The notes beneath the pieces are model-generated. The model had not been told where the DNA came from. It saw only the letters and a list, made by a program, of their open reading frames with translations, and made no database searches. From an uncultured Lachnospiraceae bacterium (GTDB taxonomy: Bacteria > Bacillota > Clostridia > Lachnospirales > Lachnospiraceae), in assembly GCA_902803155.1 (NCBI GenBank), contig CADCOU010000068.1, positions 1-16,411 of the forward strand: a stretch of 16,411 bases of DNA. The letters are read 5' to 3'. This document shows positions 14,209 through 16,411 of the stretch, in pieces. Each line of letters begins with the position of its first letter. Position 1 is the first letter of the stretch. A program made the position numbers and the translations under genes.

Positions 14209-15268
14209 ATTCTTTCCAGAGAGCAGTCAGTTTATCATCTCCGATCACGACGACCAGGTTTTCAAGACTCTCCTCCGCTGTTTTCCCGAGGCTGTCAACC
14301 GCTGAGAACGTCCACTCCGTTTCCGTTACGAACCGGTAAGAATCCGGGCCGTAGTTCGGTGCGGCATCAAACTGCTGCGCCAACGCAATAGCTTTCGCCA
14401 GAGAAGCTTTGGCAATGTCCCGGCTGTCTGTTCTGAGCTGTACACCGGCCAGGCAGACATGATAGATGCTGACAACCTTGTCGGCGTAGCTGGGTCTTTT
14501 CGGATTTTTCAGTCCGGATATACATTCTATTCCCCAGCTGAGTATCGCTTTCGCCGACGGATAGTCACCGCGCAGATGAAAAGCGCACGCGAATCCCAGC
14601 GTTGTATTGAAGAGCATGTCGATCAGTATGAGCAGTGAATGGGAGAGACACGGAAGCGCCGCCTTGTAATCACGGCATTTTACGGCCAGCGTCATCCCCA
14701 GCTGATGATTAAAAAGCCCTGCGGGATTATGACTTCGGAGGAGCTCAATCGCCCTGTCGGTTTCCCCCAGTTCCACATAGATAGCAGCAATATTCTGATA
14801 GACAATGATCTTATCTCCCATTGGATCCGTATTCTGATCAAAAAGGAGAAGGGAATCCTCCATCAGCCCGATCGCTCTGAGGAGCAGACCGCGGTCGTGG
14901 TTTTCCATGCCGATATTCCGGTACATGAAGGCCGCGGCTGAGACGATCTGCAGGTTATGCGGATATTTTTTCAGTGCCTTCTCCGCTTCCGCAAGACCGG
15001 TCGGATCCTTTTCACTGTTCAGTTTCCACAGCCTCGCCTGTGTAGCCTCCAGACGATTATCCCGCATCTCATATCCCAGCAGGACATCTACGGAAGTGTC
15101 AAAAAAATCCGCCATCTCCAGAATTAAACCCAGTTCCGGAGTCGACAGGCCTGCCTCCCATTTGTAGACGGCCCCGGGCGATACTCCAAGCACTTCCGCA
15201 AGCTGCTCCTGCGTCAGAGAGCGCTGCTTTCTGAAAACGCGGATGTTGTCCGCAAGTCTGATCTCCAT
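14192..15268 (-). CDS. XRE-family regulator with a TPR-like C-terminal domain
   Basis: A 358-residue protein starting at ATG 15268, with GAGGAG 6 bases upstream. Residues 5-62 are a Cro/CI helix-turn-helix (LTQEQLAEVLGVSPGAVYKWE). Residues from about 75 to 350 are helical with repeated TPR-like units, for example AAIYVELGETDRAIELL and GFACAFHLRGDYPSAKAIL. This HTH-TPR layout resembles peptide-responsive or stand-alone regulators of Firmicutes; here the second part is probably a sensing or partner-binding scaffold. No peptide pheromone gene was seen nearby. It overlaps the 91-residue ORF upstream by 55 bases and is probably coupled to it. Targets are unknown. Confidence 0.85.
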   Translation of the reverse strand: MEIRLADNIRVFRKQRSLTQEQLAEVLGVSPGAVYKWEAGLSTPELGLILEMADFFDTSVDVLLGYEMRDNRLEATQARLWKLNSEKDPTGLAEAEKALKKYPHNLQIVSAAAFMYRNIGMENHDRGLLLRAIGLMEDSLLLFDQNTDPMGDKIIVYQNIAAIYVELGETDRAIELLRSHNPAGLFNHQLGMTLAVKCRDYKAALPCLSHSLLILIDMLFNTTLGFACAFHLRGDYPSAKAILSWGIECISGLKNPKRPSYADKVVSIYHVCLAGVQLRTDSRDIAKASLAKAIALAQQFDAAPNYGPDSYRFVTETEWTFSAVDSLGKTAEESLENLVVVIGDDKLTALWKEFRESD

Positions 15269-15489
15269 GTTGTTCTCCTCAGCAATCTTTCCATGAAGGA
15301 CAGGCCATCTTCCCTCTCCTTTTCTCTGTCTTTATCCCAAAAAATCACTTTGTGGGATGGCACGCAGATACCATAGGGCTGAAAAGGAATCAATCTTCCG
15401 GCTGTTTTCACGGAATATCCAAGGTCAATCATCCGGTCTGCCATCTTCATCATTTCTTCACGGCTTCTGCATTCAATTATCTGTTTCAT
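15214..15489 (-). CDS. Hypothetical protein, 91 residues
   Basis: ATG at 15489 is preceded by GGGGGA about 8 bases upstream. The product begins MKQIIECRSREEMMKMADRM, looks soluble and mixed in charge, has a Lys/Asp/Glu-rich stretch (WDKDREKERED) and a basic last third. It has no signal peptide, membrane helix or motif that I recognise. Its last 18 codons overlap the start of the XRE-TPR gene in another frame, and the XRE ribosome binding site lies inside it, so translational coupling is likely. The first two thirds have plausible protein composition, while the overlapping tail may be shaped by the XRE frame. It is probably the first gene of a two-gene operon. Confidence 0.5.
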   Translation of the reverse strand: MKQIIECRSREEMMKMADRMIDLGYSVKTAGRLIPFQPYGICVPSHKVIFWDKDREKEREDGLSFMERLLRRTTWRSDLRTTSAFSESSAL

Positions 15490-15500
15490 GCCTCTTCCCC

Positions 15501-15551
15501 CTTCCCGCGAAAGATGTTGTCTGTTTTCTTAACCATATTCTACGCGGGAAG
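15501..15551. repeat. 9-base inverted repeat around the promoter/leader of the 91-residue ORF
   Basis: CTTCCCGCG (15501-15509) and CGCGGGAAG (15543-15551) are perfect inverted copies 33 bases apart. Between and beside them lies a candidate minus-strand promoter: TCAACA (15564-15559), 16 bases, TAGAAT (15542-15537). The repeat could be a split operator or close a long leader hairpin. Confidence 0.45.
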
Positions 15552-15568
15552 ATAATCATGTTGAAGAG

Positions 15569-15614
15569 ACCAGTAGTATGAACAGAATATTGTTTTCTCT
15601 ACCGGCAGTATGAA
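15569..15614. repeat. Imperfect direct repeat upstream of the same promoter
   Basis: ACCAGTAGTATGAA (15569-15582) and ACCGGCAGTATGAA (15601-15614) match at 12 of 14 bases, 32 bases apart, close to three helix turns. They could be activator sites for the ORF/XRE operon. Confidence 0.3.
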
Positions 15615-15621
15615 AAAGATA

Positions 15622-16411
15622 TCAGTTCTCTTTCAGAATCCGGAGTCCTTCTCTATAATCCTGCCCAAGGATTTCCTGTACTTTCTGAAAATCATATTTC
15701 TCATGCAGCCTGGTCTGAACCTTTAAAAATTCCTTCTTTCCATACTCTCTGATATACAAAGACTGGGCCCTGGCAGCATTTGCTCCGTCATTTGATGGCG
15801 TATAAAAGCCTTTTTCACAGGTTTCAAGTTCACTGCATTCGTAACAGGCGTCTATATTTTTTTCATTACAGCACTTTACATTGGGGCATATTCTGTCTTC
15901 GGAGTATATGGCACAGGAACAGGTATTATACTCTGTTCTGCAGCCTCCGCACCACTCCCCGAGGAAACAATGATTGCAGGATAATCCACAGATTGCAACA
16001 GGATCCGCTCCTATTCTTGCAATCCTGCAAAGCTGGTTCTTTATACGCTGCATTGCTTCTATGTGCATGATCCAGTGGCGTGAAAAAGGCATCTTGATAA
16101 GCCCTCTTACATCTTTGCCGCACCAGTAATCTATCAGCCAGAATGCATTTTCATCCTCACTGACGCACTTGCTTTCTGTCAGTTTCTGTTTTGTATCCTC
16201 ACTAAACTTTCTTTTCAGATCTTTGTATTGTAATTGTAAAAGAATCCTGTCACTTGATTCTTTTACAGCCTTTGCATAGAGATAGAGTTCCTTCACATTC
16301 AGTTTCTTTGAAAACTCAGCGATATCTTCCCCTTCAAGTTCGTTACCGGTTGTGATGATGGGGGATGCTATTGCATCAAGATGACCGTCCCTGAAAAGTA
16401 TCTGCTCATCC
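15622..16411 (-). CDS. DinB-like / DUF3795 Cys-rich protein, 3' part
   Basis: The frame is open from the stop at 15622 to the right edge, so the true start lies outside. A GTG at 16294-16296 is not the start, because 38 upstream codons (beginning DEQILFRDGHLDAIASP) read sensibly in frame. The middle part has WLIDYWCGKDVRGLIKMPFSRHWIMHIEAM, which resembles the helical DinB-like fold. The second half has about 15 cysteines in the CGLSCNHC, WCGGC, CSC, CPNVKCC, CYEC and CEKGFY pattern of DUF3795, a family of unknown role that may bind metal. No clear terminator follows. Base composition is more A+T rich than the genes on the left, by eye, which may mark recent acquisition. The DinB assignment is tentative. 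Confidence 0.7.
   Translation of the reverse strand, partial: DEQILFRDGHLDAIASPIITTGNELEGEDIAEFSKKLNVKELYLYAKAVKESSDRILLQLQYKDLKRKFSEDTKQKLTESKCVSEDENAFWLIDYWCGKDVRGLIKMPFSRHWIMHIEAMQRIKNQLCRIARIGADPVAICGLSCNHCFLGEWCGGCRTEYNTCSCAIYSEDRICPNVKCCNEKNIDACYECSELETCEKGFYTPSNDGANAARAQSLYIREYGKKEFLKVQTRLHEKYDFQKVQEILGQDYREGLRILKEN

Overview
The window looks like the chromosome of a Gram-positive anaerobe of the class Clostridia, most likely a gut or rumen Lachnospiraceae-type bacterium. The evidence is strong AGGAGG-type ribosome binding sites, sigma-A promoters of the TTGACA/TATAAT type, a YesM-like kinase start facing a sugar ABC transporter, and the protein families present. Base composition is close to balanced by eye. 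No rRNA, tRNA, CRISPR array, insertion sequence or phage gene was seen. The assignment to family level is an inference.

Region 1 (1-5822) is a carbohydrate uptake and degradation locus. The start of a membrane sensor kinase (minus strand, running off the left edge) is divergent from a plus-strand operon: sugar-binding protein, two MalF/MalG-type permeases and a cytoplasmic GH31 alpha-glycosidase. No ATPase is encoded here, so the importer probably borrows a shared MsmK-type ATPase. The kinase probably senses the sugar, and the GH31 enzyme removes alpha-linked xylose or glucose from the imported oligosaccharide.

Region 2 (5755-7828, minus) holds a dihydroxy-acid dehydratase family enzyme that converges on the GH31 gene. 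Its terminator lies inside the GH31 reading frame. Upstream of it are a 60-residue lipoprotein and, overlapping that stop codon as GTGA, a possible 22-residue membrane peptide.

Region 3 (7980-8580) has an exported PepSY-repeat protein with three Cys-x-Cys pairs and a strong bidirectional terminator.

Region 4 (8577-12140, minus) holds a TetR repressor, a drug-type MFS exporter and a CPBP membrane protease in one tight operon. An XRE regulator with two membrane segments follows. The operon promoter is bracketed by two matching dyads that are probably TetR operators.

Region 5 (12133-14208) has an exported SH3 protein with a two-copy C-terminal repeat (minus) and a histidine phosphatase with a four-cysteine tail (plus).

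Region 6 (14192-16411, minus) has an XRE-TPR regulator preceded by an overlapping 91-residue ORF, then the 3' part of a DinB/DUF3795-type protein that continues past the right edge.

The genes are mostly ordinary accessory functions. The most unusual items are the Cys-x-Cys PepSY protein, the Cys-tailed phosphatase, the new-looking SH3-linked repeat, the GTGA-coupled mini-protein and the symmetric TetR control region. I did not find a clear new multi-gene system.
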